64,000 nt of DNA, from the NCBI GenBank assembly GCA_037447655.1, contig JBBHKE010001878.1:1-64000 (forward strand), given 5' to 3'. Within the stretch, counting starts at the first letter, position 1. Every line of letters begins with the position of its first letter. Under the pieces are notes generated by a model. The model saw only the letters and a list, made by a program, of their open reading frames with translations. It was not told the origin of the DNA and made no database searches. The stretch is from Zygnema cylindricum (Eukaryota > Streptophyta > Zygnematophyceae > Zygnematales > Zygnemataceae). Made by a program: the position numbers and the translations under genes. Below are positions 1 through 11,839 of the stretch, one piece after another.

Positions 1-2227
1 CACAAGTGTACCTCGTCAATGTACCTCAGAGATCTCCTTCACTCTGCTGACTTTCATGAAAAAACCGTATTTCTTTCCGGCAAAGATTTTACAGTCACTT
101 TGTCCGAAGTCACGAGACTTTGAAAACCTGTGGGATTTTATTTTTTTTTAGCTTCGATATATTGTCGATACGATATATCGGCGATATATTGGCGATATAT
201 CGCGATGATTTGAAATTCAATATATCGAAGCGATATATCGATTATCGGGTACCTGAAATTCGATATATATAGAATATCGGCAATGGGTCCTCGATACCCA
301 ACACTACATAGAGCTAAGGAGGATCCAGTCATACGATGACGTGGCAAGTAATATTGGCAGTGGACGTTATGTCGGTGGTGTAAAATTTCAAATAAACTTT
401 CATATTTATTTATGTGCCTTCAGACCTCAATATTCAAACGATGGAGAATTCCGGCTAGTGCGTCTCTTGGTTGTAGGCAGAACTCCCTTCAAATAATTCA
501 AAATGTTACGGTTGAGAAACTGGAATATTTTAGTCAATGTCTTGAATCTCAATGTGCTAATCTTGCAATACACTTATTGTTCTAGCATGCTGCTTCTTAA
601 AAGTTCACAACAAATGTCCAGCACTGTCTTTTCCTTTATTGGTCAATGTCACGTTTGACGACCAGTGATTGGTTCGCAATTTTACTTGGTGCTCTTGATG
701 TGTTTGCCCTCTGTGCTCTATAGAACTTTTGGGGAACATATCTCTATGGAGGTAACTGAGCTTGAGCTTGTTCATAATGCTAATACTTTATAAAGAAAGC
801 ACGATGGTAAACTATCCGAGTACATGGGAACAAAAAAATGAAAGGCAAAGATGAAATTGAAAAACCAAATGCAGGTGGAAGCAAATAAAAGGGAAAACAA
901 GGCGAAAAAATTCAACAAACAAAAGACATTGTTCATAATATGTTCATTTGGGGGATACTCGGAGATGTAGGGTTGCTGGAAGTTCATTGGCTTCACTTAT
1001 TTTTGAGGATGTATGGTTGTTTTAGTAATTCTTGAGGTGACATTTTTTATGGCTTCGAGAAACTAGGTCTCGTCGTCTTTTGAAGGTGACCTTTGGTGAT
1101 GAACTTAAGTGCTATGAACCAAGGGTAGTCAGCAATGATGTGCCAAAAACAACAATAGTTTACTAGTACAGTTGGCTTTCGAATGGTCAGTGTTATTCGA
1201 ATTTATTATGAGTGAATCTGTAACACAAGGTATGGGTCTAACGTAACCTTGTTATCACATTCTCCAAGGTGACAGTTGTTGACTGAGATTTTCTGGGGTG
1301 ACCATTTTCAGCATGTGCAGATTGGTGAAGGATAGTTATCTCAAGGCTAAACGAGGTAAAGCATGTGCCACTTCTGTGATTGTATGGCATATTGTTGAGT
1401 ACAAGCAACATAATTTCTTCTAGGACCTATTTCACAGGCAAAAGATTTTAGGCCAGCATGTCGCTTTACAGGACGCTGTAGCCAAGTTCATACTTTTGCA
1501 TTTACAATCCCAATCCTCTTTTACACAGTGTCAAACAAAAGCCTGATTTGGCTTCCGAATGAAGTAGACTTTTTATATGTTACGTCAATGTTTCGCTTTG
1601 AAAGTATAATAAGCATTGCACAGTTCCATACAACCGATAATGTTTCACTGTTGGTTCATCATTATGTGAACAGTATTAATTCCAACCATGAAAACAAGTT
1701 GCCGACCTTAGCAGGTTAGTCATCTCCATTCTTCAACTTCAGCAGTTTTTCCATAATGGAGGTACCACTTCCAAAGACATTGATACACTGTAAGCCACCA
1801 AAGCAGCAAAATTTTGAGTAGCCTACTTCCTTACAAGACACTTATTTTCTGTAGCATGCCATGTTAGCTTTTGTTATCAATTACAATATCTGACGGCCCT
1901 GTCAACAGTCGTTGAACTCCTCAAGTTCCTTATCAGCATCTTGCTCACTCACCCACACACAGGTCATATGATGATGATGATGAACAGACAGATGAATGCT
2001 ATAAAGGTTCATATGCCTCACTGGGTACAAAATGCATAACACGACAGACATCGACTTTGATGATTGAAATGGGAAAACACAGCCGAGATAACCAAAGGCT
2101 GATTAGGAAAAAAGAAAGTGAGACAAACACCGGAATTAAAACTTCCCCTGCAAGAAAAGTGGCTTATTGCGCCTGGATTTTTTATTTTTTTTTGTTTACA
2201 TTCACATTATCAACTGACAATAATCTG
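1..2227. other. Non-coding flank with one degenerate repeat
   Basis: I see no supportable gene. Short open frames here have no recognisable domains. The only structured part is an ATCGATA-rich repeat at about 140-307, listed separately. The right part is the 3' flank of the minus-strand ycf23 homologue. Confidence 0.6.
140..307. mobile_element. ATCGATA-rich non-autonomous element fragment (hAT-like end)
   Basis: The stretch is dense in CGATATATCG-type palindromes and ends in cgatacccaacactac. Its complement starts GTAGTGTTGGGTATCG, resembling the short terminal repeats of hAT elements. A related end (cgatacacaacactact) closes the element at 13654-14440. I could not find a matching left end, so the copy may be truncated. 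The superfamily is inferred from the terminal motif only. Confidence 0.4.
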
Positions 2228-5200
2228 TCACTTGCTCATTGATGAAGAGATTCTTGAAAATGAGGGGACCAGGGCCCCAGAAATAGTACGGACAGCTGCA
2301 ATCATGGCGATCTCACTATTGAGCTTGTTGATGGCGGAACCAACTCCCTGTCGCATGCATACAACCAAAGGGCAATTTTATCAACAACTGAACCACGGAT
2401 AAAAACCAAAAAGAGCAAAGTCCAAATGCACCCAACTTGTACAGGAGAAGAATTGTTCGCCAGTCTCCAAGACCCTGAACCTTCACGCTTTGCACAGAGG
2501 AGTTTTACACGCAATCCGTGCAAGTAAAAATCAGACTATAAAAACAGACAAATTATGAGCAACTAATAAATGCATGGTCCTTCAGTGACATATTTCACAG
2601 ATTAGTTGCATGGATTACCGGTTAGAAAGTGTAGAAAGCACACAGTGGAGCCTTCGTACATAGTTAATGCGTGGATCCACTCCCCTATTTTACAAATCAT
2701 TTTTTTTTTAATTAATTCCCAAACATTATTCTGTAACTTACCACGCCTGCTGCACCAGCTGCCATTGCCATGGGGACCGTCACGTCGCTGAGACCAGAAG
2801 AACACATCACTGGAATATTAACCGCCCGGGCAATAGAGTATGTCGCTGCCAGGGCAGGTGAAGCCTGCAAACCAAGGAACAGGAAACCAAGGCTGATATT
2901 AACATCATGACATACAAGCAAGAGTACTCTACGCTGTAGGCTACTGTTACCTCTCTACGTGGCACAGCTAAACATCAGAAAGCTGTAGCTTGCTTTGTGA
3001 GAATTGCCAACAATGCCCTAGCTTATATTGGTTTGGGTCCGATCTTCAAGACATATTTTTGGAAACTAGCAGAAAAATAAAATAAAATAAATGAACAAAC
3101 AATCGGAAAATTAAGTCAAACAACCAGTAAGTTGAGCTCCGCCTTACAAACTTAGAAGTCACACATGCCATAAACAAACTGAACCAAGAGAAAAGGTGCT
3201 GATAGGTGAGACAGATGTTCAGGCTTTGTCATGCGGTGACAGATTTTATAACAATTGTGCTTAAGACAAATTTATTTCCCTCCTTTGCGTCAGCGGGAAT
3301 TAATTAACTCTGCTAACAATGAACGATGAAATTAAACACGTAAGAAAGGTATTGTGAGGTCTTCATACAATAATGGATGACAAATTGTAAGGCATACCTT
3401 TTCAACCAGACCAAGCACACCCGCGCTGGAAGGCTTACTGCTGGTGCCTCCCTCTGTTTGAATAATATCTGCTCCATAGGCAGCAAGTGCCTCTGCCAGC
3501 TTCACCTGCACTCCAAATAGATAAGCATTTTGAAGTTAGATAGTCGTTAATTTCTGATTCCCAAGACTCCCGCATCAGTATTAGCTGTAACTCACTATAA
3601 CTTATTATTAAATGGAAAGTGAAGTAGTTTGGAAAATAGGAAAAACTGTCATTGCCAAGTGCACAACACAAATATAACATTAAAAATACAAACTTTGCAG
3701 CTAATTATGCAATTCAAGGGACTTGTGGCAGACGAAGGGGTGGGCCTTCATATTAGAAAAGCAAATCAAGAATATACCATTTACAGTGAACTACAAGCGT
3801 CCATGTAGGATATCGTGGCCCATATTAAACACAACTGCAAACCAGCTTAGAATTTGAATAAGCTACCATGGAATGATGTCATTGTCACTTCATGGAATTA
3901 ATTTGAAAGCACAAAAAAATGAATAGAGTGGACTTTTCCCGACCTGTTCATCCAAATGCAATGTATGTGGCACTGTCACAGAGAGAGCCACATGTGGAAG
4001 GAGTTCTCTTGTCCTCTTGGTAATGTCCAAAACCTGCATGGGAATTTGCATAACCAGAAAAAGACTAAGCGAAAGGAAAAAATATAACAAAGATGCATGG
4101 ATAAAAATTTTGGCAGACGACAATGACTTAAAACATCTAACAAATCGGATTTCGATCCCATCAATGAGTGCAAAGCAGATGTACATCGCCAACCAGAGAT
4201 TTTGCTTACCGGCGATTCATAAATCTAGTTCAATCAATCCAAGCACAAACCAAAAAAGAAAAGAATTATAGAAGTCTAACCATGCTTCGTGAAAGAAAAG
4301 AGTTCAGCTGCACAAACCTCCGCTGCTGAGAAAGTCCGTCCATCCTTATAAAATCCGTCAAAGTTGCCAATTTCCACCTGGGCCGTTGCACCAGAATGAC
4401 ATGTTTTAGATTTGTGAAATAGAGGTCTAAAAGACATCGATGCATAAACATAACATATACCTTGATAAGACCAAGGTAGCGAACAAGAAAAGAAGCAAGA
4501 AACGGGCACCCATACAAATCATCCTGCTTTTCCACCAAGTCAACACTGTTATCGAAGTTGTGCAAGAATGTTCTTGCAGACGTTACAGACACCCATTTTA
4601 CTGACAGCTACAGCAAACATCAAGCTTCAACAAGCTGCACTGAAGTCAGCCTGGTACCAATTGATGGGCTTTTGGTCGGTTACCAATCTTTGATCTTCAG
4701 GTGGAACCTATGTATGTCAGTTTTTAACATGAAACTACACCGTTCCTTTCTACTAGAGTTAATTACGTGAACTTCCTTATGTGTTTTATTGGCGAAAAAA
4801 AAGCCAAGTTAACATCAGCAACAGTAACTACAGGAGCTGAGAGCAATTGCCTACATCGCCCAACCATAAATTGACACATGCTGGCTTTTATTTTATTAAG
4901 GAGGTTATGAAGTGAATACCATATGGGCACCGGCTTCAACCGCAGGCAAAAAGAGCTCTGGCTCCACAGCTGATACACAAATCTGCCACACAAATGCAGA
5001 AAGGTTTAGGATTACAGATGCCGTCCATTTGTTCAAAAAGGAACCATCACGTTGCAAGTTCGTATAAATAGTCGTCAATCTAGTAGTCACCCAGTGAGCC
5101 AACTGAGCCAGTCAGTTCAATTCCAGCATTTCTTTTAAGTACCAAACCATGGTTCAAAAACATTGGAGAGTGACTGGAGAAAGCACCTGACTTGCTATAA

Positions 5201-6352
5201 AAATGAAAAATTCCTCCTACTAATGATCACGATAGCAATAAAAACAGAATAACACAGTAAATATAAACGAGCTGCAATTTTGAAAATTAACCAAATCCAT
5301 ACAGCGTGATACAATCATTATCTATCAACAACAACGCTCAAATACAATGCTTATATACCCAAGTGCTACAAAACATAATAACATCAAACAAAACCATTAA
5401 ATGTGCATGACTTTGTCAGGTCTTTACAGGCAATCGAGTAAGGCTGAGGGCCAATTTAACCAACTCTGGATCACATGCAATGTCAACATGAGTGGCTCCT
5501 CCCTGAATTCACCAATGATACACAAAAGAAAACGTATCAGTGAGGCAGCTTTTATCAACAAGTCTGACATACTTTTCTCCCTAGGCTGAGAAAACAGAAA
5601 CACTCCAGGACATTTGAATTTAAATTAGCTTGCTGATGCGCTGCGTGTATCAAAACAGGGTTAAGTTACCGCTACTTGCTTGAAACCTCGTCATCTTCCC
5701 TCATAATCATGACTATGAAAATATGCCTACAATTCCTTTCTGTTCTACCGCAATGCCACCCAATGTAAACTATGTGACAAAGAACAAAAAAACCGGAAGA
5801 GAGAGGGAAATTTTGTAATATCGACAGACCTTCTCAGCAGCTCTGACCACAGCAGCCACATTGTCAGCATCAAAATTATGAAGTCCTGCAATGACCTGCA
5901 TCGCAAGAAGCTGGTGTCAGAGAAAAAGTAGTAGCATTTTCCTCATACAAAACACCTTCATTTCTCTTACTCGAAAAACATAAATCAGTGATAAAAAAAA
6001 AACCAGTGACCTCAAGAGATAGAAATATCTAGTAGCAAAATTTAAAGTGAGAATAATAATAAACATTTGACAAAATTAAAAAGGACAATAATGAATTCCT
6101 CCAGGCAGCAAAACCTGCCTTGAATGCCCTGCGCTGCTCAAATGCCTCCATGGCATATCTTCGACTGCTTTCTGCCTGTTCATTTTTGGAGCACAGAGTT
6201 ACATTTTTACGATTGTAAGTAACGGCTTTCACGGAAGAAGAAGGAATCTGAATGAGGCCCTCTCCTCTCAAAAATGAAGAGGAGCAGGTGCGTTTTGAAT
6301 GAAAGAGAGGGAGCCTTTGCAGCACTCTGCTGGCTGCTTCCAGAAAACTCAC
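2228..6352 (-). CDS. ycf23: Ycf23 homologue (DUF561), nuclear-encoded, 9 exons
   Basis: Spliced from the minus strand: exons 6352-6119, 5895-5830, 5502-5428, 4982-4920, 4377-4318, 4033-3944, 3505-3398, 2864-2742 and 2347-2228, giving about 312 residues. The joins restore the family sequence in order: VIAGLHNFDADN (79-90), GGATHVDIACDPELVKLA, SAVEPELFLPAVEAG, VEIGNFDGFY, LSVTVPHTLHLDEQ, QTEGGTSSKPSS (about 212-223) and VMCSSGLSDVTVPMAM. The family is a TIM-barrel-like protein of unknown biochemical role, encoded in plastids of some algae and in the nucleus of green plants. The first about 60 residues are rich in Ser and Arg with few acids, which fits a plastid transit peptide (inference). All eight introns are phase 0. 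The first donor appears to be GC rather than GT (AAG|GCAGG). An upstream ATG at 6410 is in another frame, so I chose 6352. Confidence 0.9.
5896..6118 (-). other. Probable GC-AG intron 1 of ycf23
   Basis: To keep the conserved junction RRAFK/VIAGL, exon 1 must end at AAG (6119), which is followed by GCAGG. The nearby GT would shift the frame. The acceptor TGCAG at 5900-5896 is normal. GC-AG introns are a known minor class in plants. Confidence 0.7.
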
Positions 6353-7023
6353 AGAGAGACTGAGAAGAAATAATCGGTACTGACAGCCTCAATGAAGTAG
6401 AAAATGCCATATCGGAAAACTGCTGTAAAAGCTTGGAGCAGTGTAGCAGTGTTCAAAAGCAGGCACCTTTCAGAGTTCCAAGATGTGAAGATGAGACTGG
6501 GTTACTAGAAGAATTGAGTGCGAACGATTTGGTCACGTCGGTACGTCACCATATGATGTACGGTTGCTTCACTGTGGGCTGTGAATACTATGGACCAGGC
6601 CATTTTTATACTTTTAAATTTGGACACAAACTTGATCTGAACAAATGGAATTCCAGATTGCCAGCTCGTTGATGAGAACCGAATCCAGGTAGGGCCCTAT
6701 GCTTTGCGTACTTCAAAAAAAAATATTTGTTTACATCTCTATTACAGAAGAATGCTCACACAGTCGTACGGCCATTGCGTGTCCCACTTTCCGCCTGTTC
6801 GGCTATTTCCAGCGTCACTTACACATGTGCAAAAAGTTTACATGCTATACAGTATACCATAGTTCAAAAGTAGGCGTTTTTTGGTAGGCCTTTTGTAGGC
6901 CGCCTTAGCGTAAGTTGTGTTACGGGCTTTACATGTGATCTTCTTAGATCGCTACTTTCATCAGAGACCGTCCGATCGTCCGAATCTGACGATAGTCCTA
7001 TCGTAAGTTGTGTTTTGGGCTAA
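6353..7023. other. Upstream region of ycf23, no gene seen
   Basis: This holds the presumed promoter and 5' UTR of the minus-strand ycf23 homologue. Open frames at 6433-6672 and 6699-6887 show no domain or splice support. I do not recognise a TATA box or other element with confidence. Confidence 0.5.
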
Positions 7024-7343
7024 ACATGGTTCGGAGTTTGTTTTACATCTTTTTGTGACAGCGAACAATAAACGATGTTTATTACAAATATATTTGTTAG
7101 CACAAACTCAAATTTGTGTTAAAAACATGGTTTAGGGTTTTTTTTAACAATTTTTGTGAGCGTTAACAATGTAAAGAGTTTCTTACCACTATTGTTGTTA
7201 GCGAAAACTCAAACTTGAGTTACAAACATGGTTTTGAGTTTATTTTCCCTCTTTTTGAGGCGACGAACAATAAACGATGTTTATTACAAATATATTTGTT
7301 AGCACAAACTCAAATTTGTGTTAGAAACATGGTTTAGGGTTTT
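7024..7343. repeat. Tandem repeat, about 101-bp unit, 3.2 copies
   Basis: Units start with acatggtt at about 7024, 7126, 7226 and 7328. Shared blocks include the GAACAATAAACGATG and CAAACTCAAATTTGTGTTA-type segments. The first and third units are more alike than either is to the second. The array stops exactly where the gypsy 3' LTR starts at 7344, so insertion or rearrangement probably truncated it. Confidence 0.8.
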
Positions 7344-7836
7344 TGTAAAAGGACAAGAAATATAAGCACCACAGTCCACCACGATGCACAGGGGAAAGCT
7401 CCAAGGATCTTCCCGTAGCAACAGCAGGCGCACACAGCAGTTGACAGTCAAAGTTGCGCTTTATTACTCAAAGAAGGATTACAATATTCAGCGCTCGCAA
7501 TGAAGGTCTACTCAAAGAGTCTGTCTCGTACTACGTCTGTCTCACTATTTAAACTAACTAACTGCTAGTCAACCGAATACTGTACAAATGTACACGTGGA
7601 CCTTCGCGGTCAACCGAGATCTATCCGAGGTATCCTTCCAGAACTATACGGTTAAATCTACATTCTAGGGCGTTGCAAGTGCTACGCTGCGGTGCTATAC
7701 TGCGCTACGCTATTCTACTAAGTTGCTATGCTGCTATGTTGCGCTGCTCTGGAATCGCAGCTGCGCTGCTGTGCAACCTCAACTATAACAGCCGAGTTCC
7801 TAGCCACTAATTTCCCAACCTTGTAACCCTGTTACA
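7344..7836 (-). repeat. Gypsy 3' LTR (493 bp)
   Basis: It begins TGTAAAAGGACAAG and ends CCCTGTTACA, giving TGTAA/TTACA inverted ends. It is closely similar over its length to 13136-13653. It contains an imperfect GCTATGCTGCTATGTTGCGC-type minisatellite near its right end, which accounts for much of the 25-bp length difference between the two LTRs. Confidence 0.92.
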
Positions 7837-7851
7837 GTGCCTCCCACTAAG
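7837..7851 (-). promoter_or_regulatory. Polypurine tract of the gypsy element
   Basis: On the minus strand the bases just before the 3' LTR read TTAGTGGGAGGCAC, a purine-rich stretch in the right place to prime plus-strand DNA synthesis. Confidence 0.7.
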
Positions 7852-8031
7852 GATTCAGCGTCCCGCTGAACTTTGTTTCTTCAGGGAAATTGTAATTTCC
7901 GGAGCATGGCGTATGTCTCCTCACGGTACTCCTCGAATTTCTGGAGTGGGTTGTACTCAGGGTCTTGTGAATTTTTTGACCCCTCTCCTCCGCTGGTCTC
8001 CGCTGGCTTTGCCCCGCTACTAGCTGTCTCC

Positions 8032-8559
8032 TCATCTGTTTGCCTCTACCATGGCCTCTGCCGCCTCTAACAATCTATCCGGGCGGGGTACATCCCCTTG
8101 CCCTACCCGTACCAGTCTCCTTCTTTTTGGCGGTGGAGAAGACAACAATGCCATGGATGTTGTGGCGTCGGATAATGCCGGTAGTGCGAGAAGGGAAGGT
8201 AAGCTGGCTGTGCAAAGTGAAGCACTCTCCAAACTGTCTGGACTAAGCTGGGCGCGAGGGCGGATGGCGGCTTTATTACAGAGGGTTGAGGGTTTCACTT
8301 TTGGGTTTTGCAAAGCGTCGCAGCGTACGAGGGTATTGCAGCGCCCAAATTTTATAAACCTGCGCTGCTGCAGCGAAACCGAGGGTTCGTTGTCACCAAT
8401 GTGGTGAAACACAATTGCGCCGTTGCGTTTTCCTGTCAGGGCAGTCGTGGCGCTGCGTTCCTCTAACGGTACCGTAACCATGCTGCGCTGCGGTGGTTGC
8501 GCCGCTGTATCGCGGCAGTGCGGTAACTTTGTCGTTGCGTTTCTTCGCCGCGTCCCCAA
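8032..8559 (-). pseudogene. Extra open frame between chromodomain and 3' LTR
   Basis: About 800 bp lie between the chromodomain stop and the 3' LTR. The minus strand carries a 175-codon frame here with a basic PPPKRRRLVRV segment near the C-terminus and no domain I recognise. It may be an added ORF of this lineage or just GC-rich spacer, because the other strand is also open over much of the same stretch. Low confidence that it is a gene. Confidence 0.25.
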
Positions 8560-8644
8560 TATAATGGCGATGGTTGCGATACTGCGATTCGCTCCTTTAC
8601 CGCGGCCGCTGCGATTGCCTCTCCGGTGAAGTTGAGTGTCCTCA

Positions 8645-9969
8645 CTCCTCTAAAACCGGCGCAGTAACTCCGGAGAATGCAGATCCTCCTCGTTTACCCA
8701 AGAGTCGTCCTCAGCGCCGTAGCCCTTTCAACGCACCAGATACTAGCTGGAGTTAGAATTCCGAGAGCAGCGCGACTGAAGGATCTCCTCCACCTCATAC
8801 TCGTCCGATGTACCGTGAACCGCGGGCAAAGGAGTATTTCGCCGTCGATTAGGAAACATCGAATCACGGTCTCTAAATGGTTTAAGCAGGGAAACATGGA
8901 AGACATTGTGGACATGCCACTCCTTCGTAATATCCAACTTATAAGCCACCTCTCCCACACGTGATAGAACGGTGAATGGGCGCGTGAATGTCGGTGCTAG
9001 TTTCTTGGAGAGGGCACCCGGTAAGGAGAGGTTTGCCGTAGTAAGGCGAACCTTATCACCCACGCTGAAAACAGTTTCCTTCCGGTGAGAGTCAGCCTGC
9101 GCCTTTTGACGATCCTCTGCCAGTTGGAGTGCCTTCGCTGCCTTTTCCAAGTTCCCTTGCAACGTTTTGGCAAAATCCTGAGCTGCCGGCGTAGGGCAGT
9201 CCGCGACTAATAAGTTTTGTGGAAGGGTGGGTTGTCGGCCATTGAGGGAGAATGGCGTAGCATTCGTGGACAAGTGCACCGCACTGTTGTACGCCACCTC
9301 AATCGCTGTTAGATGGTTCACCCAATCCGTTTAATGTACCGAAACATAAGCCCGCAACGCCTCCTCTAAAGTCCGATTCACCCTTTCAGTCTGACCATCC
9401 GTTTGAGGGTGGTAAGCTGTGGACATGGCCAGTTGCGTGCCACACAGCTCGAACAGATTTCTCCAAAAGTGACTCACAAATTTTTGATCCCGGTCGCTGA
9501 CGATCCTCTTTGGGAGTCCGTGATGGCGGAATATCTCCCGAAAGAATAAGTTTGCCACATCTCGCGCTGTGGCTGTGGTTGTTGTGGGTAAGAAATGGGC
9601 CATTTTCGTCAGGTAATCCACGACGACAAATATAGAGTCATAACCTTCCTTGGTGAACGGGAGAGCAACGATGAAGTCCATCAAAATCGCTTCCCAAGGA
9701 ACAGATGGTATCGGTAGGGGTTGTAACAAACCCTGGTGACCCGATTCTGATTTGTTTCTGTTATAGGAGTCACACGTCCGGACATATTCCGCAATGTCTC
9801 GAGTCATGTTTGGCCAATAATACGCTTCAGCGACACGTGCGGTTGTTTTATCCCGGCCGAAGTGTCCACTGAGCGGTTCATCATGACTGAATTTCAGTAT
9901 TGAATGACGTAGCTCCCGGTTTGTCGGAACGTAAAGTCTTGTTGTTTGACTTGGTCTATAAAGCCACAT
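8645..9969 (-). pseudogene. Gypsy integrase with C-terminal chromodomain (broken)
   Basis: The frame at 9969-9331 holds an integrase zinc-binding region in which the expected second Cys of the HHCC motif is Tyr (CDSYNRN). It also holds the core with MDFIVALP, SDRDQKF and QTERVNRTLE, the three acidic catalytic positions. A stop at 9331 interrupts it, and the next frame (9321-8743) continues the integrase C-terminal part (VGDKVRLTT, HNVFHVSLLK) and starts a chromodomain (DEYEVEEIL). After two further stops the chromodomain finishes as KGYGAEDDSWVNEEDL. One stop replaces a conserved Trp codon. Confidence 0.88.
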
Positions 9970-9986
9970 ACCATTGGCGGTCCAAA

Positions 9987-11827
9987 CTAATACCTTCCGT
10001 TTATCAGCTCTTTTACTGGCTCATCATCGTCGTATGAAGCCTTGATTCTACTTAGCCACTGATCGTCCACTTGCACCGTACTAGTGACTGCGCTGAGTTT
10101 TGAATCTTGCGCTTTGTCCGACGCTGCGGTGTTCTTTTTCACAGAGCTCACATCTACATCCTGCGATGTTTGCGATCGTTGCTCCGCCACTGGAGCAACG
10201 ACTCCGGGTCTTCTCCACAGCGCATCTGTCGGATTCGTCTTGCCCGGCTTATATTCAATGACAAGTTCCGGCTCGAAGGTCTGCAGAAACGTCATCCATC
10301 GCACTTGTTTCTTTGAAAACTTCGGCTGTGTTTGTAGGTACTGCAGGGCGTGGTGATCCGTGATAATTGTGATCCGCTTCCCCTGAACGTAACATTTCCA
10401 AACTTCCAGCGCGTTGATGATCGCAATTGTCTCCTTTTCATGGGTGTCCTAGTAAAGCTCCGCTGCCTTTAATTTTCGACTGTCGTAGGCAATGGGTTGT
10501 AGGCCTTTTCCTTGATCCTGCATAAGGATCGCTCCAATAGCCGTATCGCTGGCGTCTGTAATTATCGTTCAAGGTAAGTCCGGGTCGGGAACAGCTAACA
10601 CAGGGGCGGTAACCAACCGCTCCTTTAGCGTGTTAAAAGCTGCCCCTTGCGCCGATTTCCACTCGTAGGGCACGTCATTTTTAAGTAACTCGTGAGTGGT
10701 GCAGCGATTTTGGCGAAACCTTCGACAAAACGTCGATAGTAGGAGCATAATCCCAAAAAGCTCCGTAATTCCGTAATGTTCATCGGCTGCGGCCACTCCT
10801 TCACTGCCCTCGTTTTGTTCGGATCCACTGCAATTCCGTCCCGGCTCACCACATGGCCCAAAAAATCAATTTTCTCCTTCAATAAGTCACATTTACTCCT
10901 CTTTGCGTACAACTTATTTTCCCGAAGGACTTGTAGGACCGTCCGTAGGTGCTTCATGTGATCCTCCAGCGTTCGGCTATACACCAAGATGTCGTCTAGA
11001 AAGACCATTACAAACGCATCCAGATATTGCCGAAAGATGGAGTTCATCAAATGCATAAAAGTCGTCGGCGCATTGGTTAACCCGAACGGCTTTACCCGAA
11101 ATTGGAAATTGCCATACCGAGTTCTAAACGCCGTCTTTTTTACATCCTCCTCGGCAATCCTAATCTGGTGATGACCGCTCCGCAAATCTATTTTTGAGAA
11201 ATATTTAGCGCCTCGAAGTCGATCTAACAATTCGTCTATTCTCGGTAAAGGGTACGCATTCTTCACCGTTAACTTGTTTAGCGCCCGGTAGTCCACACAC
11301 ATACGAAAACCTCCATCTTTTTTGTTCACGAAGAGGACGGGGGCTCCATACGGTGACTTGCTCGGTTCTATTGCTCCGGCTTCGACCAACTCCGCGAGTT
11401 GCTTTTTGAGTTCGTCTAATTCGGTGTAACTCATCTTGTACATCCGATTAGCCGGGGGTACCGCTCCGGGAACAAGTTCTATCTTGTGGTCTACTTCGCG
11501 CTTTGGAGGTAAGCCCTCGGGGAGCTTCGGGGGAAAAACATCTACGTACTCCTCGAGAAGTTTTGTCACGACTTCCGGGGCCTCTTCGGAAGTCTTTCTG
11601 GTGTCGTCACTTTCTTTTGAGTCGAAGTCGGGGTCCTTCTTCTTCCAATCCTCTGGAATCTCCTCCTTCGCCTTCTCCATTGGCTGGACGACCGCTACAC
11701 CAATAGTTTCCCCTTTTCTGAGTGCCCTCTTAAGCAGTAAAGCCGAAAGTAGGCGTCCCTCTTCCGCTCCTTTACCAGCCGCTCCCGCTTTTACCTCAAA
11801 CTCTTCTTCACCCTTCGTCACTCTCAT
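9987..11827 (-). pseudogene. Gypsy reverse transcriptase and RNase H (broken)
   Basis: The frame at 11827-10625 carries the [34 protein letters not shown], and the active site FLDDILVYS (FLDD in place of the common YLDD). The reading frame then shifts near 10700. The RNase H part continues over 10796-9987 with DASDTAIGA and ITDHHALQYL recognisable, interrupted by stops near 10568 and 10450. The enzyme would copy element RNA in virus-like particles. This copy cannot be active. Confidence 0.9.
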
Positions 11828-11839
11828 GGCCCCACTTCT

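Noticed and set aside
772-996. 74-codon minus-strand frame with hydrophobic stretch
   Set aside because: No start context, splice support or family resemblance; AT-rich flank.
8032-8407. Plus-strand frames overlapping the gypsy 3' region
   Set aside because: They lie antisense to the element and show no domain; GC-rich sequence keeps several frames open.
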